From positions 1-64,000 of the forward strand of contig RSEH01000202.1 of the NCBI GenBank assembly GCA_006503475.1: DNA of 64,000 nt, given 5' to 3'. The position numbers were made by a program, and so were the translations under genes. Below, in pieces: positions 35,988-45,535 of this stretch. Positions within the stretch are counted from its first letter, which is position 1, and each line of letters opens with the position of its first letter. The notes below the pieces were generated by a model, which saw nothing but the letters and a program-made list of their open reading frames with translations, searched no databases and was not told where the DNA came from. Source of the stretch: Stentor roeselii. Lineage: Eukaryota; Ciliophora; Heterotrichea; Heterotrichida; Stentoridae.

Positions 35988-38900
35988 TTAACTATTCCCA
36001 CGTTTATGTGGTTTTTCGTTACGATCTTCATTTTTCGAGCTGCCTCTTTTGCCCAGATCAACTTCTTTATCAATAAATCCCCAGAGTTTAACGAAATTTT
36101 CACTGGTGTTCGGCATTGGAGGGGGTGGAGGAAGAACTTCAAAGTAAATAACGCCTTTGTTTAATATCATATCAACGAACTTCAACTCAAGTAACTCTTG
36201 GATTTTGTTTCTGTCTTCAATGGCTTCTCTGATGATGTTTCCCAGGACTTCAACAGCTTTGTTTTCTGCGTGAATGGCGGCACTGATCCACTTTTCCATC
36301 CGATGATAGACTTTAGAGCTTTCTTGTTCTACTTCTCTTACCCTTGACTTGCTCCAGGACCGGATTCTTTCGATTCTAGAAGCGAAAACTTCTAGTTCTT
36401 TCTTTAGACATTCGTCCATTTCGAGCTCGGTTTCGGTTTTTTCGACTTTTTCTTCTTCTTTTTTGTTTTTTGCGTCTTTTTTCTGGGTTTTTACCTCTTT
36501 TGGGTCTTTTTCTTCTTCTGGGATCAAGGCGAAGGGCTGGATGTTTATTAGTTTTTCGCTTAGCTTGTCGATCATTTCGATTGGATTTGAACCTTCTAAT
36601 GGTAATTCAATTATTGGAATTTCGCATTTAAAGAGCTTTTTTTGTTCGAGAGATGCGTAGTAGTCGGCGATTACTTGGCAAGCAGCGAAGTATTTGTGAT
36701 ATTCAGAGATTGCTAGTATTTGGAACTGTCCAACAATCAAATCAATATGCCCCTCAACATGTCCAGATTTCGTAATTTCTTTCAACTCCTCTTCAGCCTC
36801 ATGTTGTCTCCTTTCAATAATATCCCATAACCCATTACACAAGTCTTCAGTCCTCAAATGCAACTCATTAACAGTAGCAGGGTCTTCACGCATATCAGGA
36901 TTTTCATCAGAGAACAAGTTAAACATCTGTTGAAAGCCAATGATAATTTCCTGTTTTTCATTCGGTCGGGACAAAAAATCAATAAAATCCAATTGTTGCG
37001 CTTTTAACACCCTGATAAACTGAGACCTTAAAAGTTTTTCCTGAGAGAAAACATTTAAAAAAACTTTCTTATAAGCTTCAAAAGCCGACTCCCAGTACTC
37101 CCAGATCCCTTTCACCTTTTCCTTCCTAACAACAACGACTTCTTTTTCCTCAGGTTCCGGTGCAAGTGCATTTTCCTTATCATCCTCTTCCAGCATTTTC
37201 TGACTTTCAATTTTCCTTCTTCCCTTCTCAAAAATCGCGAGTTCTTTAAGTCTAACAATTTCCTTTTCCTCCATTTCCTTGCGATTCTTTTCAGCATTAA
37301 CAGCTTCAGAATGATTGACAAGTTTTTGAACAACTGCTTCAATTTCATCTCCTACTTCAATGATAGGCCGATGAGAGTTGACTTCAACAAGGCAAGGATT
37401 ATCAAGAGTTTGAAAAAGACTGAACCAGTCCCTAATTCCTTGTTTTTGTGATTCAAATGCGACGATTCGATCAACGATGCATCCTCGATGTTCTGAGAAC
37501 TTGTCAACATTTTCAAGTCTTTCAATTAAAGGAGAACTATTGAAAGGTGGGACATCGTCTTCGACTTGATAGTCAAGATGAGTTGCTGGGTCCGTCCTTC
37601 TGCCGAAGCATCTTCGAAGACACTCGTATTTTTCACAGTTAAGCAAAAGGACGTGGTCAAGTCCTGAACGACTGAAGCCCTGGACTTGTTCAAAGGGCCT
37701 GCTGGGAGGGAAGACCTGGGCAAGCAATTGTTGTTTTTTTAATAACTCGCTTTTTCCAGTGACCAGAGGATGGCGAAAGCCAGTCAACTCCCTTTCAAGC
37801 AACTCACATTGCCGCTCGGTCTGAGGAAAATCAACTAAAACCCACCCGTTTCCATCGCATTGTTGAATCTTCTTCACAACTAGTCTCACCAAGTCTTCAT
37901 CATCGACGACTCCTCCAGCAAGTAAAGGTAAAGTATCTACGAATTTAAGTAAATCCTTTACTTCAATGACTTCCACGTTGTATCTATTTTGAATCCTGCC
38001 AGCATGGCAGGATTTTCCTGAAAACGGGTAACCAATAAGAGCGATTTTCACAGGGAAGTCTTTTACGAGAGACTTGAAATCACTTCCAGTTTCAACAACA
38101 TAACTTTTAACCATCATTTGCAAAATATCTCCGAACTTTAAGTTAAACTTGGCCTCTCCAGTCCATTGTCCCTTTGCATATAAAAAGTTATGAAGTTCCT
38201 TAAGTGCGAGTTCTTCATCAGCAGGTGACCCGATAGAGACTCCAGCTTTAAACTGCTGAAGCCATTCAGCCATGAACCTTTCATCGATGACTTCAGTGTC
38301 TTTTGTCTGTTGAAATTCAAAAACTTCTTCAGTGAGTTCAACGATAAGTTTGACAACATCTTCAATCATTTGCCCCTGCAAGTTGGTTTCTTGAGCATGA
38401 AGCTTTTTAAGTAAGTCGTCAGCCCTGGCGTCTTCAAGTTCCAGTTCAAGCCAGGTGTTGTCAACATGACGTTCAAGGACTTTCTGTTCTTTCAGCATCG
38501 CGATTTCAGCATCGTATTCTCTGCGCCTGTCGTAACGCATTTCGCGTAGTTTCCTCTGAGCGATGAAGAGTTCTGTATAATGAGTGACTCTCCAGATGTC
38601 GCCTGCGATGTTTTCCTCGAGAGAACTGAGGACATCGAGTTTCTTCAGAGCTTGGACGTGTCTGTAGTCTGATTCTTTTGAATGCTCTAATTGTGTCAAT
38701 TTCGCTGCCATTGTCCTTCTTTTTATGTCGCGTTGTTGGTTGGTACCTGGAAGAGAAGAGTAAAGAGGAAATGAGGAAAGACTTTGAGAAACTTGCTCTT
38801 TGTAAGGCTTCAGAGGAATGCCGAAGGACTTCATGGTCTTCTCGAATTCCTCGATATGGTTCATCGCATCAGTGCGAGTCTTCGCGTAGAAAGTGTCAGC

Positions 38901-39647
38901 TTTTGCTTGAACCTTTTCCACTTGTTTTAACTGAAAAACAAGTTCCATTTTTTCTCTTTTTTTCTTAACTTCCATGTTTTTCTTCCATTCCTGAACACCT
39001 TTTTGTTCCCAGTCTTCCATGAACCCTGCATTTCTCTGTATTTTATTAATAGAGGCTTTTCTTTTTTCATCTTTATTTTTCTTCTCAATTCCTTCTTCTT
39101 CTCTTTTTGCCTTTTCAGCTTTGACTTCGCTATTTTTCTTAAATTCCTCGAATTTCTGCATTTTCAGTTCAAGATCGATTTCTTTTTGTGACTTGTTTAA
39201 GATTTGCAAACGAGTGATGATATTTTTTCTTTCCATTTCATCGAATTGAGGACGAGGTGGACGAATGCATTTAACAGGAGGTTGTTCTGCGACTTTTCCT
39301 GATTTTACAAGTTTGATATCGACAGGAGGTGAAGTTTTTTCAAGGGCCATCTTGAGTTGGTAGATCAACCCAATAGCTGCTCCTTGTTGTTTGTGGATTA
39401 TCGCATTTATCACGTCTGTATCGAACTTCACGTTCAGTCCTTTAAACACGTCGATCATTCTCGCGTAGTTCGACAAGACCTTTGTTTTTGAATGCCGGTC
39501 CGTGAAATCTTGGAAATTCGGCAGTTGGTTGAACTTGTAAAGCAACTCGCCCAGGAGGTAACCGTTGGAAAAGTCTTCTTCGAAGTTAGTCACTTTTTTA
39601 GATAGTTCGACTTCGCTGTTCAGCCAGGTTTCGAGTAAGTTAGCCAT
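35988..39647 (-). CDS. SPEF2: SPEF2/CPC1, central-apparatus protein of motile cilia
   Basis: 1219 residues. Residues 1-110 are the CH-like domain of sperm flagellar protein 2 (LLETWLNSEVELSKKV, SNGYLLGELLYKFNQLP). Long charged coiled coil follows to about 520. An adenylate-kinase-like domain starts near 535 with the P-loop GYPFSGKSC and continues with GWVLVDFPQTERQ and LNCEKYECLRRCFGRRTDP. A second helical part runs to the end, with a run of prolines (LPPPPPMP) near the C-terminus. SPEF2, known as CPC1 in Chlamydomonas, belongs to the C1b projection of the axonemal central pair and controls beat frequency. This gene is good evidence that the organism has motile 9+2 cilia. Its upstream flank is the G-rich, C-free tract at about 39700-39800. 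Confidence 0.9.
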   Translation of the reverse strand: MANLLETWLNSEVELSKKVTNFEEDFSNGYLLGELLYKFNQLPNFQDFTDRHSKTKVLSNYARMIDVFKGLNVKFDTDVINAIIHKQQGAAIGLIYQLKMALEKTSPPVDIKLVKSGKVAEQPPVKCIRPPRPQFDEMERKNIITRLQILNKSQKEIDLELKMQKFEEFKKNSEVKAEKAKREEEGIEKKNKDEKRKASINKIQRNAGFMEDWEQKGVQEWKKNMEVKKKREKMELVFQLKQVEKVQAKADTFYAKTRTDAMNHIEEFEKTMKSFGIPLKPYKEQVSQSLSSFPLYSSLPGTNQQRDIKRRTMAAKLTQLEHSKESDYRHVQALKKLDVLSSLEENIAGDIWRVTHYTELFIAQRKLREMRYDRRREYDAEIAMLKEQKVLERHVDNTWLELELEDARADDLLKKLHAQETNLQGQMIEDVVKLIVELTEEVFEFQQTKDTEVIDERFMAEWLQQFKAGVSIGSPADEELALKELHNFLYAKGQWTGEAKFNLKFGDILQMMVKSYVVETGSDFKSLVKDFPVKIALIGYPFSGKSCHAGRIQNRYNVEVIEVKDLLKFVDTLPLLAGGVVDDEDLVRLVVKKIQQCDGNGWVLVDFPQTERQCELLERELTGFRHPLVTGKSELLKKQQLLAQVFPPSRPFEQVQGFSRSGLDHVLLLNCEKYECLRRCFGRRTDPATHLDYQVEDDVPPFNSSPLIERLENVDKFSEHRGCIVDRIVAFESQKQGIRDWFSLFQTLDNPCLVEVNSHRPIIEVGDEIEAVVQKLVNHSEAVNAEKNRKEMEEKEIVRLKELAIFEKGRRKIESQKMLEEDDKENALAPEPEEKEVVVVRKEKVKGIWEYWESAFEAYKKVFLNVFSQEKLLRSQFIRVLKAQQLDFIDFLSRPNEKQEIIIGFQQMFNLFSDENPDMREDPATVNELHLRTEDLCNGLWDIIERRQHEAEEELKEITKSGHVEGHIDLIVGQFQILAISEYHKYFAACQVIADYYASLEQKKLFKCEIPIIELPLEGSNPIEMIDKLSEKLINIQPFALIPEEEKDPKEVKTQKKDAKNKKEEEKVEKTETELEMDECLKKELEVFASRIERIRSWSKSRVREVEQESSKVYHRMEKWISAAIHAENKAVEVLGNIIREAIEDRNKIQELLELKFVDMILNKGVIYFEVLPPPPPMPNTSENFVKLWGFIDKEVDLGKRGSSKNEDRNEKPHKRGNS

Positions 39648-39799
39648 TTATTATTGATTAGTAACTGAATGGATTCTTGATTTTTTGGGTAGCGTTGGAA
39701 TGGGTTTTAAGGTCTTTTGTGGAAAGGTGGGGAAAGTTTAGAAGATTTTTAAGGGTTAAGGGGTTTTTTAGGGGGTTTTTTTTTAAGGGCTTTTTGGGG

Positions 39800-40111
39800 A
39801 TGTTTTTGTTTCGAATGAGTTATTTAAATATGAAAAATTTTTGGTTTTGTTGTTTTAAGGATTTGGAAGATGTTGAAAAACCGGAACAGAAGTCCACGAA
39901 TGTTGATACTGAACTTACTATGACCGAAAAACTTAACATTGTCAAGGATCTGATTAGGAAATCGGTTGAAGAGTGCAAATCGAATAGGTTTGTGAAAAGA
40001 AACCGGCCTGAAGTTGTTATTGCTATCGACCATATCCCGGTATATGAAGATGTGGAAGGGCAGCTGAAGATTAAGAAGAATGAGTCAAGGAAAATAGTGT
40101 ACACTGATTAA
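39800..40111 (+). CDS. Small hypothetical protein, about 103 aa
   Basis: Unrecognised. The frame has three ATGs close together (39800, 39815, 39830); TTATTTAAAT just before the last resembles the start context of other genes here, which would give 93 residues. The text after it, FWFCCFKDLEDVE, has paired cysteines that could be palmitoylated. The rest is charged and helical (LTMTEKLNIVKDLIRKSVEECKSN) and ends with VVIAIDHIPVYEDVEGQLKIKKNES. It is followed after 21 bases by Sec24 on the same strand. The reading is supported by non-random composition and gene spacing only. Confidence 0.5.
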   Translation: MFLFRMSYLNMKNFWFCCFKDLEDVEKPEQKSTNVDTELTMTEKLNIVKDLIRKSVEECKSNRFVKRNRPEVVIAIDHIPVYEDVEGQLKIKKNESRKIVYTD

Positions 40112-40132
40112 TTAATAATAAACCCCGGTAAA

Positions 40133-42412
40133 ATGATTCCAGACATGGGGATGTTCTCACATCTCCCCTACTCTAAAACATCACCTCCCTCTTCAAAACC
40201 CCAATCAATTCAAACCGACTTCGATCTAACCTCAGAGAGTCTCTATCGTCCCCTTGCAAGCCACACAGAATCTCCAATAAAATTCATTCCATACGGTCAA
40301 TTGCCTCCAGTTCCCGACAGCAATTTTTCAATCCAAGAAAAATCTCTTTCATCTCCTCGTCTAATGCGAATGTCATTAAACTCGATCCCAATCAGTCAAT
40401 CCCTTCATCATTCATCAGGCCTTCCATTCACTTGCATCCTTCAAGGTTTAAGCGATTTAAGCCCATCAGACAGCGAGATCAAAAGAGTGAGTTACAACAT
40501 TTACAGATGCATCAATTGTTTCGGGTACATAAACCCAAATTTCTCCTTTTTCAACAACGATCGAAAAATAATGTGCAATTTATGTGAAAGTATCCAAAAA
40601 GCACCTGAAGAGGTTTTTTGCAATGAAAGAATAGAAACGTCTTCAGGGACTTATGAGTTTAAAGCAGGTCCTGAGTACTCCTCAGGGACGGGTAATAAGC
40701 AGGTTTTTTTACTGGTACTTGAAAGGTCACTAGAGTCTTCAAGACTTGGAGTCTTTCAGCAGGTCCTGACGAGTCTTGCTAGTCTTATCGATATTCTCCG
40801 CCCTGAACTTTTCCTATCAATTTCTTTTTACGACAGTGAAGGAATCAGCTTTTTTCGAGGAGGGTCAAGACTCATTGAAGTCAGGTACCCTGTGAGTCAA
40901 GAAGCTTTCAGTACCGAGAACTGGGAAAATTTCTCTTTTAACGTGGGAAGTCAAAGTGAAGCCTTGAAAGAAACTCTATTGAAAATTTTAGACCTTCATG
41001 AAAATCTTGAACTTTCTTCAGGTTCAATAAGTTTCGGTCATGTTGTAAGGACAGTTCAGTTGTTTTTAGCCTCGAACGGTGGAAGGGCCTTGTTTTTTTC
41101 CTCAACTTTTGGCAACCGTGGGTCAATTAAGTTGATTCAATCAACAGGAGTGAAACCGATTCACGACGTGCCTGATAAAGTTTATTCTCCAGACCCTCAG
41201 TACTCAATTCTCGCTAATCTCTGCCTTGATTTGACTATCGACATTTTCGCTTGTACTGAGTCAGTGTTAAACATTCCAAGTTTATCAGAACTTTGCAATA
41301 AAACAGGTGGCGACTTTTGGTACTTTCCAGGATACTCCAGCTTGAAAGATGGAGAAAGACTGCATTTTTACCTGTCTAGAGTCTTAACTCGTCAACAAGT
41401 CTCTCAAGTCAAGTTGCGGGTTCGATGTTCTTTTGGGATTTCTGTTGAGTCTTTTATTGGAAAATTTCATCGTAAAGGACTTGAAGTCCAACTTGCGAAT
41501 CTTGACTCAGATAAAAGCATTTGTGTCAAGTTCAGGTATGACTCGACGTTGACTGAGGAAAAAGACTACTTCATTCAAATCGCGATGATTTTCACGAACT
41601 CTGCAAGTGAGAGGATCGTCAGGGTGTTCAACTCAAAAGTTTACACTACTCACAATTTTTATAATATCTTCCAAAATGCAGATATTGATGCTATTGTTAA
41701 CTCGAAAATGAAAATCGCGGCTTCTGGAATTTTTCATCTTTCACTCAATCAAATTCGTGCCGATGTTCAAAGTGACTTGATTAAACTCATGAAGTGTGCA
41801 CGGGAAGTGGGAACTGATAAGAACTATTCAAGAGTTTTACTACCTGATAGTTTGAAACTGCTTCCTTTGTATATGAATTCTATGCTGAAACTTCCTGGTT
41901 TTACTGTCGGTGTCGCTAGTTTGGAGTCAAGAGCTTTTTCTTTATCTGCTGTTCTTTCGATGACTGTTCTTCAGTCAAGACTCTTGCTTTACCCGAAGGT
42001 TTATCAGGTGGATTTGGAGAATTTTTCAGTGAACCCTAAGCAACTGTTGCCTTGTTCACTTCACAGTTTAAAGGAAAATTCAGTTTATCTGATAAATAAC
42101 GGTGATGTGGTTCTGGTATTTGTGGGAGAATCAGTGTCTCAGGACTGCTTTCTCAGGATTTTTCAGAGGAATGATGAAGAAAACACCGGTTTTGACAGAG
42201 AAGAATTTAAGAATTTCACACAAATTGTTGATTATGTCACTCAGTTAAACCCCTCCTGGCATTATTCACTTTATTTCCACTTCCAAGGCACGAGCAGTGA
42301 TTACATGATCAGAAGATTGATGGTCGAGGACAACCTGGGCCCTGAAGTCAGCTACCCGGACTACTTAAGAAGACTACAGAAAAACCTTATTAATTTAATG
42401 GCAGGTGAATGA
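40133..42412 (+). CDS. SEC24: Sec24-type COPII coat protein
   Basis: 759 residues in the order expected for Sec24. A proline/serine head of about 95 residues is followed by the zinc finger Cys126-x2-Cys129 ... Cys148-x2-Cys151. The trunk (vWA-like) domain comes next, with FLLVLERSLESSRLGVFQQVLTSL at about 195 and the helix-GG turn VRTVQLFLASNGGRALFFSST. Then come beta-sandwich and helical domains, and a C-terminal gelsolin-like domain (SVYLINNGDVVLVFVGESVS). Sec24 selects cargo and partners with Sec23 in COPII vesicle budding from the ER. The trunk spacing fits the family, so a 15-nt GT...AG at 41046 is not an intron. The stop is TGA, and the next gene begins 9 bases later. Confidence 0.85.
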   Translation: MIPDMGMFSHLPYSKTSPPSSKPQSIQTDFDLTSESLYRPLASHTESPIKFIPYGQLPPVPDSNFSIQEKSLSSPRLMRMSLNSIPISQSLHHSSGLPFTCILQGLSDLSPSDSEIKRVSYNIYRCINCFGYINPNFSFFNNDRKIMCNLCESIQKAPEEVFCNERIETSSGTYEFKAGPEYSSGTGNKQVFLLVLERSLESSRLGVFQQVLTSLASLIDILRPELFLSISFYDSEGISFFRGGSRLIEVRYPVSQEAFSTENWENFSFNVGSQSEALKETLLKILDLHENLELSSGSISFGHVVRTVQLFLASNGGRALFFSSTFGNRGSIKLIQSTGVKPIHDVPDKVYSPDPQYSILANLCLDLTIDIFACTESVLNIPSLSELCNKTGGDFWYFPGYSSLKDGERLHFYLSRVLTRQQVSQVKLRVRCSFGISVESFIGKFHRKGLEVQLANLDSDKSICVKFRYDSTLTEEKDYFIQIAMIFTNSASERIVRVFNSKVYTTHNFYNIFQNADIDAIVNSKMKIAASGIFHLSLNQIRADVQSDLIKLMKCAREVGTDKNYSRVLLPDSLKLLPLYMNSMLKLPGFTVGVASLESRAFSLSAVLSMTVLQSRLLLYPKVYQVDLENFSVNPKQLLPCSLHSLKENSVYLINNGDVVLVFVGESVSQDCFLRIFQRNDEENTGFDREEFKNFTQIVDYVTQLNPSWHYSLYFHFQGTSSDYMIRRLMVEDNLGPEVSYPDYLRRLQKNLINLMAGE

Positions 42413-42421
42413 TTTATAAAT

Positions 42422-43564
42422 ATGAAACTCTGGGCTAAAGTCCTCATCTTCGCCATCTTCATCGCCGTCATCGACAGACTTTTCATCACGGCTCCTGAAA
42501 GTTCAAGACTTGAAACTTCTCTGTAATTTTCAAGCAGTTATCAGCAAAACCTCGATTTGAAAGTAGGAAAAGTTCTGACTTCTGAAGGAAAGTTGCAGTT
42601 TTCAGGGTATTCCTCGTTTCCTACACTTACCTGGGACCCAAGTAGCATTGAAAGTAATATTTTCAAGGTCTGGCGGTATAAGAAATGGGATTTTTACTCG
42701 TTTTACCTTCAGGACCTGACGTTATGTGTAGCTTTTGCAGACCTCTGGTACATAAAAAACGCTTTTATCACAATTTACCAGAAAGGTCAATCTCCAGTGA
42801 CCTACGAAAAAGTGATTCCAAGCTGGGAAGAGAGTAAAATCTCAGAAACATCTTTAAAAGGTACAACATTTTACAACTCTTCCTCATTTTTCTTACTTTT
42901 CACGAACAATCACGAGAACTTCAAACAAATAATCGCTAATCACAATGACATCGAGATAAACTTACAGTACCGAAAAGATTCTGACAATCAAGGAATGGTT
43001 TATTTAGGTCCTTTCAACTCAGACCATTCTCAGTTTTTTTACTCTCACAAGCAATACAACTACCTGGTTGACGGGTACGTGAAGATTGGAAAAAACGAAC
43101 ATATCATCAGTCAAGAACTTGGAATGATGGACTGGGGAAGAGGCCTCTGGCCTTATCATGGAGGGTGGATCTGGGGCTCTGGACTTGGAAAGGTCAACGG
43201 CGTTCATGTTGGACTTAATGTTGGAGAACTGCCAAAGGACCGCGCTGCTGCTGAGGCTTCTGATGATTGTATTGTTATTGGCAAGAGAATGATTAAACTT
43301 GGAGTTGTTTTGTTTGACCAGAAGGAAAATAATACTTTGATTTGGGATTTTTATACTGTGAATCAACAACCTGATAGTAGATTTGCTGCTATTAAAGGAA
43401 AGTTTGTAACTGAAACGACTTTTAATAAAGAAATCAATCTTTGGATTATTAAGTCGAAATTACTGCAACTTTTCGGAAACTTTGAAGGGGTTGTCATGAC
43501 TTTAGAGGAAAAATTCGAGTTTAAGATTCGTGGAATTGTAGAAGTTCATGAAAGTCGTTGGTAG
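42422..43564 (+). CDS. DUF2804 family protein with signal anchor, one 15-nt intron
   Basis: The true start is ATG 42422; removing the intron 42523-42537 joins a hydrophobic N-terminus (MKLWAKVLIFAIFIAVID, a signal peptide or anchor) to the long frame, giving 375 residues. The body matches the DUF2804 pattern: WRYKKWDFYSFYLQD near 75, LWYIKNAFITIYQ, then MMDWGRGLWPYHGGWIWGSG near 240 and LGLNVGELPKD-like text. The family is found in bacteria and many protists, adopts a lipocalin-like beta fold by prediction, and has no settled function. The leader suggests the secretory pathway or membrane, whereas bacterial members often lack one. It begins 9 bases after the TGA of Sec24. Confidence 0.8.
42523..42537 (+). 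other. 15-nt intron
   Basis: GTAATTTTCAAGCAG. Removes an in-frame TAA and joins the membrane leader (LETSL) to YQQNLDLKVGK. A at position 10. Confidence 0.9.
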
Positions 43565-43605
43565 ATAATAGAAAAACATTAATAAACTTCCACCCTAACA
43601 CCCAA

Positions 43606-45045
43606 CTAATCATTTACAAGTCGACTCATCATTTCCTTAAACTCTGAAAAGTCGATGACTCCATCTCTATTACTATCAACTTCCGCGATAAGTATATCAT
43701 AAGCTCCAATCTCGACGTCAAATTTCGATTCAAGAGCGAATTTTAATTCACAAGCAGTGATTTTTCCATTATTATCCTTGTCAAAAGCTCTAAATGCCGC
43801 TTCAAGTTTTTCTTCACTCAGTAGTTTTTTTTTATCCATAGCAGCAGCGATGAATTCAGTGTAATCAAGGAAGCCGTTGCCGTCAGTATCGGCACGTTTC
43901 ATGATTTCTGCGACTTCTGAATCACTGAATCCGAATAAATTCTTGAAAGATTGAAGAAGATCTTTTTTAGAAAGTTGGCCGGCACCTGAAGTGTCGAGAC
44001 TTCTGAAAATTGACACGAATTGACTTTTGTCGTTTGAAGAAAGGACTTGGCTTGATATGTAACGAATGACTGCTTTTTGAAGTTTGTGAGTTTCTTTGAA
44101 ATTTTTTAGGTTTTCTGCGGTTTGTTTGAATAAACTTGGTCTGATGTTGGGAAGAGAAGATTTTAGTAACCAGCTGGATAATAAAGCTTCTTCGCATGAT
44201 ATGCGCGTTGTTGGGTCTGGATCTAGCATCTTGATTAGAAGGTCTTTAGCGGATTCTGAAATTTCGGTTAGGGAAGAGTCGTTTGGGTTAAATCTTGATT
44301 TTAATATTAGGTTAACTGTGGTTTTTTTATTTTCTGCTTTGAAAGGGAGTGATCCAGTCAACAAAATATGCATAATAACCCCACAACTCCAAACATCACA
44401 TTTAAAATCATAATTTTTCTTCAAAACCTCAGGAGCAACATAAGAAACAGTTCCAATCAAACTCCTTAACTTTCTTCCATTTCTACTTTCAATAGCAGAT
44501 CCAAAGTCAGCGATTTTAACACAGTTCGACTTTTCATTTTCAATAAGAATATTTTCCAGTTTCAAATCACGATGCACAATATTCATATTATTCAAGTAAC
44601 AAAGAGCAGACAAAATTTGTTTAATGTAAATGGCGGTTTGACTTTCAGTCAAGAAGCCAATCCTACCAAAGTATTCCAAAAGAACTCCTCCAGTACAAAG
44701 TTCAAGAACCAGGTAAAGATTGAACTGGTCTTCATAGAATTCAAAGAGTTTAATAATATTCGGATGGTCAAGTTTTGACTGAATTTCAACTTCATTCATT
44801 ATTTTTTGTCGAGTTTTCTCGTTTTGAATGGAAGGTTTGTTTATTATTTTTATCGCTCGGGATTCTTTAGTCTTTTTATTCACCCCAAGGACCACCCGGC
44901 CGTAACACCCTGAGCCGAGTTCTTCTTTCAGTTCGTAGACTGAGTGAATGTTTTTTTCTAGAGATTTCACGAATTGACCTGTGAAGAGTTGAATTGATTT
45001 TCGATTATCGTAGTGAGAGACTTTTTTAATTGGTACACAACCCAT
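43606..45045 (-). CDS. Calcium-dependent protein kinase (CDPK)
   Basis: 479 residues. The head MGCVPIKK carries Gly2 and Cys3, so dual myristoyl and palmitoyl anchoring to membrane is likely. The kinase domain (about 38-300) has all active parts: GSGCYGRVVLG, IKII lysine, HRDLKLENILI, ADFGSA and APEVL. A junction helix follows, then four EF-hands with loops DTSGAGQLSKKD, DTDGNGFLDYTE, DKDNNGKITACE and DSNRDGVIDFSE. All four loops keep acidic residues at positions 1, 3 or 5 and 12, though the first lacks the ending Glu. CDPKs are typical of alveolates and plants; calcium frees the kinase from its junction segment. In a contractile ciliate such a kinase might respond to the same calcium signals, but that is inference. 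Confidence 0.95.
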   Translation of the reverse strand: MGCVPIKKVSHYDNRKSIQLFTGQFVKSLEKNIHSVYELKEELGSGCYGRVVLGVNKKTKESRAIKIINKPSIQNEKTRQKIMNEVEIQSKLDHPNIIKLFEFYEDQFNLYLVLELCTGGVLLEYFGRIGFLTESQTAIYIKQILSALCYLNNMNIVHRDLKLENILIENEKSNCVKIADFGSAIESRNGRKLRSLIGTVSYVAPEVLKKNYDFKCDVWSCGVIMHILLTGSLPFKAENKKTTVNLILKSRFNPNDSSLTEISESAKDLLIKMLDPDPTTRISCEEALLSSWLLKSSLPNIRPSLFKQTAENLKNFKETHKLQKAVIRYISSQVLSSNDKSQFVSIFRSLDTSGAGQLSKKDLLQSFKNLFGFSDSEVAEIMKRADTDGNGFLDYTEFIAAAMDKKKLLSEEKLEAAFRAFDKDNNGKITACELKFALESKFDVEIGAYDILIAEVDSNRDGVIDFSEFKEMMSRLVND

Positions 45046-45535
45046 ATTGAACGATTATTAACTCCGCAATTACGAGATAAAGAAGTGAGCGTTTTTAGAG
45101 GAGATAGAATTTTTTAATTTAGAGGGTTTTAGAGAGAACTTTAGAATTTTTTAAGGAGTTTTTTTGAGTTTTTTGCATTTTTAATTATTTATGTGAAGGG
45201 ATTTTAGGAATTTTTGGTTTTGGGTTTGTGGAATAGATTAATTTTGTGATGGATTTAGTCTTGTTGTGAGGTTTTATTTATAGTGGATAAGATATGTGTC
45301 TTAATAATGATCTTGATAATCAGGACAAGAATTTCGCCCAATGGAAAAATCGATGCTTCTCTGAAAACTGAAGAAATTTAAACTATTAATGATTATAGAC
45401 TCAAATGAATAAGATTCACTTATACCCACTATTAAAAAGTTTCTCATCAACAAAATTTAATAAATCCTCTTGCAAATCAAACCCATCCCAAAATTTCCAA
45501 AACCTTCCATTTTCAATCTAATATTCCTTTGAAAA
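45046..45535. other. Divergent intergenic region with switch of strand skew
   Basis: 490 bases between minus- and plus-strand starts. The left part (about 45080-45260) is G/T-rich and nearly free of C; the right part (about 45400-45535) is C/A/T-rich and nearly free of G. Seen from each gene, the sense strand is G-poor just upstream. No other feature found. Confidence 0.6.

Noticed and set aside
41046-41060. 15-nt GT...AG stretch in the Sec24 gene
   Set aside because: Removing it would break the spacing between the trunk-domain helix and its GG turn; position 10 is G.
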